In this document: piece after piece, positions 10,814 through 21,000 of the stretch
Position numbering within the stretch: the first letter of the stretch is position 1
Layout of the letters: each line of letters begins with the position of its first letter
Assembly: GCF_932294415.1 (NCBI RefSeq)
Contig: NC_065542.1
Span: 45,783,942 to 45,847,941, forward strand
DNA from: Quercus robur
Taxonomy: Eukaryota > Streptophyta > Magnoliopsida > Fagales > Fagaceae
DNA: 64,000 bases
Direction of reading: 5' to 3'
The notes under the pieces: model-generated
The model's database searches: none
Told to the model about the DNA's origin: nothing
Seen by the model: the letters and a program-made list of their open reading frames with translations, nothing else
Translations under genes and position numbers: made by a program

Positions 10814-11702
10814 TGTCTCCATGAACCCTACAAACCCCAAGCAAAGCACCCCATCAGAACAAACTCATACGCCTCTTGTAACCAGCCAGCACGCCTTAAA
10901 AGATCAACTATAGCTGCATAATGCTGCCCTCTTGGCTGAATTCCATAATCTTTGGTCATTGATGAGAAATATGCCCAACCCTATGAAAAGATTCCAAAAG
11001 CTCTACAACTTTTCCATGCTGACCAAAGCCAGAGATTAAAGCAGTCCACATAACAACATTCCTATTTAAAGACTTGTCAAATACCTGATGCCCATCAGAT
11101 AAACTACTGCATTTAAAGTACATGTCCATAAGGGCACTATCGACTACCACATTTTCCCTAATTTGACACTTGATCATGACACCATGGTCCTGTTTCCCAT
11201 GCTCGAGTGTTGCTAAAGTGGCACAAGCTCTGAAGACTGATGCAAAGGTATACTGGTCTGGAAGAAAACCAGTCTGTCTCGTCTTGTAATAAAGATTTAA
11301 CCCCACTTCTTCAAGCCCCTTTTGCACATACCCTGCAATCATTGCATTCCATGAAACCAAGCTTTTCTCCCACAAATTATCAAATAGAACGTGAGCAGTT
11401 CCTAGATCCCCTGATTTCACATACAATATCAACAATTTAGTCTTCAAATACTCATTGGGATCATATCCAACAACAACCATTAGTGCATGGATTCTTCTCC
11501 CCTTCTTATACTCTTTTCTAAATATGCATTCCTGCAATAGAAGAGCATAGGTTCTTGGTTCCACTTGCACTCCAGTAGTGCACAACAGTCCCACAGCTTC
11601 CCTCAATCTTCCTGAAATACAAAGACCCTTTAATGTTTTATCCAATTGGAGGTAGCTCTTGTAAGGCTCAACCTGAAAGCTGGTGATAATCACATTCCAT
11701 CA
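10509..11702 (-). pseudogene. PLS/E-type pentatricopeptide repeat protein pseudogene, inside the TK intron
   Basis: Organelle RNA-processing PPR family. The N-terminal part (11693 down to about 10985) holds DKTLKGLCISGRLREAVGLL, then PPR units with YALLLQECIFRKEYKKGRRI, SLVSWNAMIAGYVQKG, FASVFRACATLATLEHGK and NVVMWTALISGFGQHGK. This strongly resembles the protein encoded by Arabidopsis At4g16470. The frame then shifts ([20 protein letters not shown] is in another frame), shifts again, and resumes as an E/E+ tail ([20 protein letters not shown] ... YSRIEVQNGSQFFFRGDKKS) to the stop at 10509-10511. Compared with the family, about 30 codons are lost near 10985 and several more near 10855. An in-frame TGA lies just upstream of the first family-like residue and there is no ATG. 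The breaks have no GT-AG signals, so they are deletions, not introns. Confidence 0.85.
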
Positions 11703-12325
11703 ATTGAACCAGTACATTGCCAAAATCTAATCTTTCCCAATTCTAAAATAATATATGCAATTACGCATGTCAATTCCATCAAACCTTGAGCAGCTTTACA
11801 AAAATCACATTACATACATAAGTATGTGTATAGTAATGGAAAATTCCATTCAAATTGCCAAATATTCAAAGTACCCAATTCACTACTCAACCTAGGATCT
11901 CACATTTGGCACAGAAAATAATACTACCCGCCAAATAAATGAAGCATTTTATCAACAAACTGCATGAATTCAAGCTCAAATTCAATTGTAATACATACAT
12001 AAAAATGTATGTAAGAATTACAACATTCCATTCAGACAGTCAAATATTCATACTAACTAATTCACCACTGAATCTAAACATCTCATCTTTGGCACAAAAA
12101 AAAAATACTACCCACCAAAAAAAATTATCAACAACCCGCAAAATTCAATCTATTCAAATAGTTAAACTACCCAATTCAGTACTGAACCTGAAATATCTCA
12201 TCTTTAACACTAAACAACACCACCCGCCAAAACGAGCTAAAATTTTATCCACAACCCACATAAATTTCAAGCATGGATATAACACACACAAAGAAAGTAA
12301 CTAAAACTAGTGAAGGTTCACAAAC

Positions 12326-12627
12326 CTGCCATTGCTGCTCTCAGATTGAATTCTGCGAAGAAGGGTGGTGGTTTTTCCGGCGAACATGGGGCCAACGATC
12401 ACGTGAATCTCTCCGGGAGACGCCGGCAGAGTCAGTTGCTCCGTGTGCACGCCACGACTTTGGATTGAATGAATGGAACATGAGGGAGAAAAGGTTGTGG
12501 GTTGTAGGGGAAGGAAAATTGTGGGGTTGCGTGGAAAGGACTTTGAGGCCAAGGAAAGGATGCCAAGATGAGCGCCTTTGGGGAGGTGAGAAGTGATGGC
12601 TGACAACGTTGGGGTTAGGAAGGACTT

Positions 12628-12630
<3 letters not shown>
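12326..12630 (-). pseudogene. Thymidine kinase (TK1-type) exon 1, start codon lost
   Basis: It encodes a Ser/Pro-rich plastid/mitochondrial-type leader ([20 protein letters not shown] onward) followed by the P-loop region [20 protein letters not shown] (Walker A GPMFAGKT) and ends ESSNG at the donor CAG/GTTTGT (12324-12326). The frame is open upstream to the GA tract, but no ATG precedes the P loop in frame. The codon at 12628-12630, eight codons before the TTG at 12604-12606, reads ATA, a plausible decayed initiator; this is inference. With exon 2 at 8729-8873 it makes the 5' half of a TK gene whose intron (3.45 kb) contains the PPR pseudogene on the same strand. Confidence 0.75.
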
Positions 12631-12631
<1 letters not shown>

Positions 12632-12658
<27 letters not shown>

Positions 12659-12675
12659 AGAGAGCTTTCTTTGGA
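12632..12675 (-). promoter_or_regulatory. (GA)n plus GAGCTTTCTTTGG in front of TK exon 1
   Basis: GA run followed by the same 13-bp word seen in the DREB2 leader (2288-2300) and its orphan copy (14440s). Weak similarity continues for about 60 bp (AGTGAGAAATAGCAATTATG against AGTGAAAAGGAGCCGTTATG). It could be a shared leader cassette or chance around a GA microsatellite. Confidence 0.4.
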
Positions 12676-12775
12676 TTAAGGTAGAGAAGTTTCATACTTC
12701 AGAGACCTTTAACCTTTAAGAGAGTGAGAAATAGCAATTATGTATTTTTTTTTTCCTTTCTTAAATGGAAAGCAA

Positions 12776-12803
12776 TTTATATATATATATATATATATAT
12801 ACA
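12776..12803. repeat. (TA)n microsatellite
   Basis: An uninterrupted TA run, followed within 40 bp by poly-T and poly-A runs. It lies upstream of the TK exon 1 leader. Confidence 0.85.
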
Positions 12804-12987
12804 TTTTTTTTTTGTTTACTTTCTCAAAAAAAAAAAAAAAAAAACTTTTGTTTAAATTGAAAAACAATAATCTATTTTAACCATGGTTTTAAAGACTGGA
12901 CCAGTGAAAACAGCGACAAAGCAAGAATATTGCTTTGGGGGCCAAATATTATACTCAATGCAAAAAATTTAATTTTTTAAGAGAATC

Positions 12988-13347
12988 ATTCTCAATAAGA
13001 GTGTGCAGAAAACCCACTGACCCGCCAAACCTGACCGACCTAACTCGATCCGTCTGGTTGGGTCGGTTTTTAAGGATTGGTGGGTTGTGTTGGGTTACAA
13101 AAATTTTTTTTATAGCGGGTCGGGTTGGGTTTGGGTCATAAAATTACAAATCCGTCAAACCCGATCCGACCCACCCATATTTAACATATATTTAAAATAT
13201 ATTATATATTTAATAATTTTTTTAAAAAAAAATCAGCTGTAGGGCACTTATATATATATATAAATATATATTATATATTTAATAATTTTTTTAAAAAACC
13301 AGCTGTAGAGCAGCATTTCCTTGATTCCTCCTACTAATACTAATTTA

Positions 13348-13378
<31 letters not shown>

Positions 13379-13566
13379 TATAATTAATAATTTTTTTTAA
13401 ATAACCAGTTCTTCCTATCCTATATAAAAGTCAATTAGTTCACACAAATCCTAATAAATTACTATTGTTGTTTAGTTATTAGTGTTGTTTGCTTTTAAGG
13501 AGTTACATTGATACTAGTCTTTAGGTTTTTTTAATATATTAATATTAATATTTTTTTCTACTCAAT

Positions 13567-13604
<38 letters not shown>

Positions 13605-13774
13605 TTGTCAAACTCATGGGTTTAACCCGACCTAACCCTACCCATGTGGGTTGGGTTGGACTTATGTGATGGGTTGGGTTGGGTTGAATTTTTTTTTGAC
13701 TCACTATGGTGGGTTGGGTCAAAAAATCCCCTCAACCCAATCCAATCCAACCCATGCACACCCCTAATTCTCAA
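12988..13774. mobile_element. Non-autonomous hAT element with 8-bp target duplication
   Basis: ATTCTCAA occurs at 12988-12995 and 13767-13774. Between them the element starts TAAGAGTGTGCA and ends with the inverted counterpart of TAGGGGTGTGCA, and is rich in GGGTTGGGTTGG/CCAACCCAACCC near both ends. Length 771 bp, no open frame for a transposase. An 8-bp duplication with TAGGG-type ends is diagnostic of the hAT superfamily. The interior holds (TA)n (13350-13371) and (AAT)n (13571-13602) runs. Confidence 0.85.
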
Positions 13775-13860
13775 GTTAAAACCGGTCATTTATTGCTTTT
13801 GATGAAAAATACTTGTTATTGCATTAAGATCCGACTTTTAAAATAAAAGGTGTGAAAAAA

Positions 13861-14360
13861 AATTACCAGGCAAAAATAGGAAATATAGTAAATTTTAAAA
13901 TTAAATTAATATATAAAAATTAGAATCAAACAACTAGCACATAGTCAATGTTAAACAAATGTAAACAATTTTTTTTTTAAATTATTATTTCTTAATACAT
14001 TTCTACTCAATCATTTGTGAAATATCAAAATGTAATTCAACATTCTTTTAAATCACAACAATCATTATAATTGATTATGGAGTAAATGTTTCAACAATTT
14101 ATCTATTAATGTATAAAGTCAAATAATCCGTTAAAAAATCATAATTTATTTTGTCACAAAACCTAGCTTTGATAATAACAAGTACTTAGGTGGAAATGTA
14201 GAACAACATCACTTAATCTCTAAAAGTCTCAAACTTATAATTACCAGGCAAAAATAAGAAATATAGTAAATTTTAAAACTAAATTAATATATAAAAATTA
14301 GAACTGGACAACTAGCACATAGACATAGTCAATATTAAACAAAGGTGAACAATTTTTTTC
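13861..14360. repeat. Dispersed direct repeat of about 120 bp
   Basis: AATTACCAGGCAAAAATA and the next ~100 bp (through AACTAGCACATAG and AACAATTTTTTT) occur at about 13861-13980 and again at 14240-14360. The second copy ends exactly where the orphan DREB2-promoter segment begins. The sequence between is AT-rich and unassigned. Confidence 0.75.
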
Positions 14361-14379
14361 AGAAAGAAGCTTTCTCCTT

Positions 14380-15105
14380 GTGGGTGTTTTCAGAATCAAT
14401 GGGGGTTTGTTTGTGTTTTTGAGAGAGAGAGAGAGAGAGAGAGCTTTCTTTGGTCTCAAGAAGTTCATAAAACTTTTTGAAAGAGAAAAAGAGCCATTAT
14501 CTTAGGTATTTATAGGGTTTAGTTCAGAATTCAGTGACTCACTCTAAATCTTATAATGAGATCGCTGGGTCTTATGACGTGGCGTTTTTCTGTTGGATAT
14601 TTGAATCCACATGCTTTGCCTTTGTGGCACTTTTATCACTTTCTTAAGCTTTCCGAACTTCGCTTTATGGATTTCCCGCTTGTTTTGTTGCTCTCTTTTA
14701 TATTTTTTATTTTTTTAAGGCTGAATATTTCTTTTATATACAGTATTTAACATACCTGATCATATTATTTACTTCTCAAAATAATTATATATTTTAAAAT
14801 TCTTGAAACTGATTTTAGTTAAAGTAACATTTTAAAATTCTTGAACTTGATTAATATTGTTTTTAAAAAAATTACCTTAATAATTATTAAATTACTTGTC
14901 ATTTGTTTCATAAAAAATAAAATAAAACTTGATAATGAATTATTCATGTGGCAAAAATCATACTATACAACTTGTGACACATTTGTTGATATAAAATAAT
15001 TGGAAAAATCATTCCATCTTTGTCGGCCTTGCATAATCCAAATATTACAAATTCAAATGTAAATATATCATTATGTTTACATCCATTGTTAGAATTTTCA
15101 GCGAT
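14380..15105 (-). repeat. Orphan duplicate of the DREB2 promoter/leader region
   Basis: Colinear with 2220-2820. Shared blocks are the GA run with GAGCTTTCTTTGGT, GGTATTTATAGGGTT (TATA), CCCGCTTGTTT.GTTGCTCT, TTTTTTAAGGCTGAATATTTC, TTATTAAATTACTTGTCATT, AATCATTCCATCTTTGT and AAATATATCATTATGT. A ~160-bp segment (about 14521-14680, containing GATCGCTGGGTCTTATGACG) is present here and absent from the DREB2 copy. The match stops near 14380, before any DREB2 coding sequence, so the promoter has no gene behind it. Confidence 0.85.
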
Positions 15106-15301
15106 CATTTCCAATGTAGATAGATTAATGTCTATTTGAGAAAAGTTTTTCTAGTTTTATTTATTTATTTTTTTTGCTGAAAGTGTGTTAAAATATATTT
15201 ATACCTTCAAAAAGGTGAGAAAAAAGAGAGAGAAAAAGTGAAGTTTTGAAAAGCTGTACATAAAGTTAAAAGTTAAAAGCTAATGTCAAACTCACCCTAA
15301 G

Positions 15302-15502
15302 TGTGAGTTTGAGAATTGTTGAAAAAAAATTCTTTTTTATTTTTGTGCATATAATCTAAGTTTTAGTTTTTTTTTTAATAAATAAACTAGTTTTTAGTTT
15401 TTTCTAACACATTTAACTTAAAATTTACCAAAAACTGTATCTTTTGAAAATTGCTATGCAAATAAGTTACCAAAAAGTAAACAATTCTCAAACAAACACT
15501 CC
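15302..15502. mobile_element. Probable MITE
   Basis: Starts GTGTGAGTTTGAGAATTGTT and ends with the inverted counterpart (ACAATTCTCAAACAAACACT), enclosing about 160 bp of A/T-rich sequence. Target duplication not clear; superfamily undetermined. Confidence 0.5.
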
Positions 15503-15529
15503 CTTTCATTCAAAACATCATAAAATGTC

Positions 15530-15950
15530 TCTGATGCCATCTCATTAACCAATTCATAAGCTGAAGTCAAACAACCTTCTTGCATAGTGCACGATCAGTA
15601 TGTTAAACCTAAAAGACGTCAGAGACACATTGCTATTATATAGCAAAGCAATCATACATTACAGCCTTGGCTTCATCAAACCATGCACTAGTCACATACC
15701 AATTAATTAAGGTATTGACAAGCACAACATTTGGAGCTGGCACTTTGTTGAACAATGCCCTTGCTTCATCAACTTGCCTCATTCTACACACTAATGCATT
15801 AGAAGTCTATAACTTATATAATTAGGGGAGGAACCCCAAACAAGCATCCGATCAACCAACTCAGTTTGCCTCATGCATCCAATCGATTAAGCTTGCAAAG
15901 GCCATAGATCGATAAGAAAAATTTTAGACCAAAAGTTTCAATGCTTTCTT
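15530..15950 (-). pseudogene. P-class PPR gene fragment
   Basis: Minus-strand translation gives MRQVDEARALFNKVPAPNVV, then LVNTLINWYVTSAWFDEAKA, and, after stops and frameshifts, AYELVNEMASETF. These are helices of consecutive 35-residue PPR motifs of the P class and recall proteins of the Arabidopsis At5g64320 type. Only part of the gene remains, broken by several stops. It is unrelated in register to the PPR pseudogene at 10.5-11.7 kb. Confidence 0.65.
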
Positions 15951-17090
15951 TCACTCTATGATTCTTAGAAAGTGCACGTATCATACTCTGGTATATTACC
16001 GAATATTGGATATATTTCAATAATTTACTTTTGTGATTAAGAAAAAAAAAACATACAGATCTAATTATAAGCAATAACACAAAAATATGTAATAGATACT
16101 ATATATATAAGAAAAAATCTGTATGATAATTAAAAACTCATAGAAATGCATGAAGGATGAATGATACATATTAAGTCTTGTGTTTAACACAATCTCTTTA
16201 AAGTAGATTTTGCCCCTCACACAATCTTTGATATTTTGAGACTCACGAACGTTAACCTCCTAAGATAAAATGATCTACAACATGGAGAATAAGCATACAA
16301 GGTCCATGTTCTGCGAACTAATCTTTGTCTATTTTGCTCTCTTTGACTCAAACGCTAATGCACAAAATATTTTCCCTCTGAGAGAGTTTCTAAAAAAAAT
16401 TGCTTTCATAAATGAGGGACTATGAATATATATGTTACTAAACAAACACAATATTTTAGGAATAACTGCTATATAAAATTTTATTGACTCAGAAAATAAA
16501 ATTATAAAATATTATTATTTGGACAAGAGGGCCCAGTCCACATATATCCAAAGCCCAACCCATTGTCTAACTCATGAACTTATAAACTCATATTCTCTAT
16601 CATTTCTTACGTGGGATTCAAGGATTCTCACCACTTCAGTATCATATTCAAGTAAATACATTAGAAGTTAATTTCTTATTCACTCCATAATATTTTTCTA
16701 TCAACGAATTCTCGCACATGCCAACTTCTTGTAATGTCCCTAATTAGAGAGAATGCAGAATACTCCACATTGACCGGATAAAGTGCTTTTATCACGTCAC
16801 CACGTCAATGTAAACAGTAGGAGAAAGAAACACCCTTACTCAACGTGTCATAGAAAACATTGGTGCAACATTGGAACAATTTTCAGAGGGAGAACTGGCT
16901 ATCCCATAATACATCAAAGTAAATACATCAAAAACTTGGTTCACAAGTATAAACACCCCTCATATCCAAAAGCAACCTAGTTGCTTGCCTGGGAGAACTG
17001 GCTATCCCATAATACATAATCGAAAGGAAAAGGGCCTCTCTAAAGACAATCCCCTTCTTTCATCTGCTTCAACAACCTATCTAATTCACA
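15950..17090. other. Intergenic; one 27-bp direct repeat, no gene
   Basis: The only regular feature is a 27-bp word beginning GGGAGAACTGGCTATCCC at 16888-16914 and again at 16991-17017. The short open frames here (for example 15871-16080 and 16783-16980) have no recognisable product. Confidence 0.5.
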
Positions 17091-17189
17091 TCAGAAAAGG
17101 CCAAGCATGGCAATTTCTCCCCATCATGTGTCACGATTGAATCTAATTCATATCTTGTATCTTTATCTGATTTTATTATTGACACACTT
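17091..17189 (-). pseudogene. Thymidine kinase exon 2 fragment, copy B
   Basis: It encodes [18 protein letters not shown] then [15 protein letters not shown] behind an intact TGCAG acceptor. It retains the family-like THDGEKLPC where copy A has IHDAEKLPC. The exon breaks off at 17091 and no other TK exon is near. Confidence 0.8.
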
Positions 17190-18009
17190 CTGCATAACAG
17201 AGATGTAACAAAGAAACAAAGCATCATAAGAAGTAAAAAGAAACAAAGCATCATAAGAATAATTCCAAAAACATTTAAACATTGTTCAATAAAATCAAGT
17301 ATTTGAATATTTTCTGCCCTGTATTTGCATAAAGCAAGGAGATTTTTTTCCAACAGAAGTTTTGGTGTTTTTGTAGTTCAAATACCCGTGCAGCAAGATG
17401 ATTCACATAGCTGAAGTATCTCTTGAATGAACAATATAAACTGTAGTGATAAGAAGTTACAAGCTCCCATAGTTGCAAATTAATTAAAATCAAAAGCGTT
17501 AGAGAACAAATGGAAGAAATCCAAATAGAAAACCGATCTCTTTCTAATTCTCAAAAAACTATCCAATATCTATATAGGGTCCTAGGGTCTTCAAGAAAAA
17601 TAATGGGAGAGGAAAGGGATCTTAGGTTTAGGGTTCGGGTCCTGACATAATATTTTCTGCTTAAATGTTGCAGCAAATTAGAATAGACCTAAATTTAGAG
17701 GCAAAAAAGAAACTTAGTCAGACATTATATGTTTTACAGACTTTACTAGGCACAAGAGAAGGTTATTATGCCAATAAAATGAAGTTTGATATCAATTACT
17801 TCTAATAAATTGAAAGAAATGAAATTGAGAATTACAAGTTGTATGACATCCAAAATAGCTGGAGAAAAATAATGGGTTTAGAGTCATAAGGATCTTGCAA
17901 AAAATGACTTTGTGTATACGGACAAAGAGGATTAAGGGAGGGGGGCCATGTAATTTCTAGAAGGATGAGAACTGAGGAGGAAAGGAGTGATTACATATCT
18001 TGCATAAAT

Positions 18010-21000
18010 GAGACTGTTAACATGTATTAGGGTATGTGGGCTTTAGGCCCACCTTGTTTACTTGTATAGCACACTTGTACTACACACTCTGTTTCCTATA
18101 TAAAGACACTTATGTATATTCTATTACTTGAGAAATACAATACAATCATTCAGTATTTCTAACATGGTATCAGAGCCACTGCTCTAATCCTTTGGTGTTC
18201 TACTCTTAAGCAGTCTTGTCTTCTTGGGTGTCCTCTGTAGCCGTTTTTGTGAGCAGCACCGCGACTCCAGCACATCAAAGACCACTGCCTTGCCACCACC
18301 ACCGCTTCCACTTCTCCGATCAGACCACAGATAGCATCATTGAAAAATAGTCTCTCCAATCTGCCTTTCTGTGAAATTTCATCTTCATCGGACCTTCCAC
18401 GCGCCCCCACGCGCCACTAGAATTCTTGGCGTCATAGGCACGCGCTACCACGCGCCGCCAAAACTCGTCACGCGCCGCCACGTGCCTCCTGTATCAGTCA
18501 CGCGCCGTCACGCGCTACCATGCACCGGAACTTGTTGGCCGACGTTATCATCCTGCCTGCTTACGTCAGCCCTAGCTGATGTCAGCGCCACATTATCTGC
18601 TAACGTAATCACCTGTCAGCCTGCTGATGTCATCCGTTGACTTTGACCAGGTTGATCGTTGACTTTTAACCAGAGTTGACTTGTTGCAGTCCAGGTTCTC
18701 CTTACCTAGTTTTTCGCGTAGATTTCCTTTTTGCAGTCCATTTTTGCATATTTTGCTTCTAAATGAGAAATAAGGACAGGTCTTCTTCTTATTGCAATAA
18801 TCGTCGCTAACAATCCAACAAACGTCTTTGCAGTTTTTGCAAACGTTTTGGCCACAATATTGAAACTTGCTATCATCGCAACAAATCAGCTGTGTCTATT
18901 TCCGCTGCTACTGTTGCTAACACTGAGAGTGTCCAACCAATGGCTCCCGTCTCTGCACAGTCTAAGTCTTCAGGATGCACTTTCACCATATCCACAGATG
19001 ACCTTAAAAACATCATCGCCAATGTCATTCGTATGGTTGGTAATGCATCTTATTCCTCTTCTTTCTCAGCTTTATCTGGTATGTCTCCTTCCTCTTGGCT
19101 TATGGATTCTGCTTGTTGCAATCACATGACTCCTCACTCGTCTTTATTTTCTGAACTTAAACCTGCACCACACCCTCTTAATATTCACAGAGCAAATGGT
19201 TCCACTATGTCTGGTCATAATATAGGTTCCGTTTCAACCTCCAATCTCTCGGTTCCTAGTGTCTTTAATGTTCCTGACCTTTCTTACAATTTATTTTTTG
19301 TGGGCCAATTAGCTGAGTTAGGTTATCGCATTATCTTTGATTATTCTGGGTGTATTGTGCAGGATCCAAGGACGGGACAAGAGCTTGGGACCGGTCCCAG
19401 AGTTGGGCGTATGTTTCCCGTGGACAACCTTTATCTTCCACTTGTTGCTCCTGTTTCTGTTGTTGCAGCTACTGCAGTTTCTTCTACTCCTTCCCTTGCA
19501 CTTTGGCATGCTCGACTTGGTCACGCATCTTCCTCTCGTGTACAACAATTGGCTTCTAGAGGTCTATTAGGTTCAATATCTACAGAAAATTTTGATTGTG
19601 TTTCATGTCAGTTAGGAAAACAACCAGCTTTGCCTTTTAATACTAGTGAATCAATATCCACTGATATCTTTGACCTTATTCATTCTGATGTTTGGGGGCC
19701 TTCCTCTGTCTCTATTATTGGTGGGTCTCGATATTTTGTTGTCTTTGTTGATGATTACTCTCGCTATAGCTGGATTTTTAATATGAAACATCGTTCTGAG
19801 TTATTGCAAGTATATTCTAATTTTGCAAAAATGGTTGAAACTCAATTTTCAAAACGTATCAAAAATTTTCGATCTGATAATGCTCTTGAGTACACTCAAT
19901 ATGCTTTCCAAGCTGTTTTGCATTCCTATGGCACTGTTCATCAACTAACTTGTCCAGGTACCTCTCAGCAAAATGGTAGAGCCGAACGAAAACTTCGTCA
20001 TATTCTTGACACTGTTCGTGCTCTTCTTCTCTTTGCCAAAGTTCCTGCTCCTTTTTGGGGTGAAGCTGCCCTTCATGCTGTTCATGCTATTAATCGCATT
20101 CCAAGTCCTGTTATTCAAAATCAAACTCCATATGAGCACCTTTTTGGGTCACCTCCAGACTATCATCACCTTTGCTCCTTCGGTTCTGCTTGTTTCGTTC
20201 TTCTTCAGCCACATGAGCATAACAAACTTGAGCCTCGGTCAAGGCTTTGTTGTTTTCTTGGCTATGGCGAAACTCAAAAGGGGTATCGATGTTATGATCC
20301 TGTTTCTCATCGTCTTCATATCTCCCGCAATGTTGTCTTTTGGGAACATCGCTCCTTTGTCGAGCTCTCTCACTTCCGTGCCTCCCTATCTTCCTCCTCT
20401 GTTTTAAATCTTTTTCCAGATGAGGCACATATTCCTTCTGTAACTGCTCCTGATCCTTCTATAGTTGCTCCTGATCCTCCTATAGACTTCTCTGTCCAAC
20501 CACCAGATACCTTTGATCCCTTTCCTAGTTCACCCTTTAATGAACAGGTGGAAGATGCACAGGTTGAAGACGAGCTACCCAACCCTGAGCTTGGGTCCCC
20601 TGCTCCTGCTCCGCCTGAAGATCTTGCACAAGACATTCCACCTCGTCACTCAACTCGGGTAAGATCCATTCCTACACATTTACTTGATTATCATTGTTAC
20701 ACTGCCCTTGCTACACTGCATGAGCCTCACACCTATCGTGAGGCTTCCACTGACCCTTTATGGCAGATTGCAATGAAAGAGGAACTTGATGCATTATCTA
20801 AAAACCATACTTGGGATTTGGTGACTCTCCCCCCTGGGAAATCTGTGGTTGGTTGTAAGTGGATCTACAAGATTAAGACTCGCTCTGATGGGTTCATTGA
20901 GCGCTACAAAGCTCGTCTTGTTGCAAAAGGTTTTACACAGGAGTATGGGATTGATTATGAAGAGACCTTTGCTCCGGTTGCTCGTATCTCATTTGTTCAA

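Noticed and set aside
10845-10955. Introns in the PPR gene explaining the frame changes
   Set aside because: No GT-AG boundaries at the breaks, and comparison with the family shows missing codons, so these are deletions.
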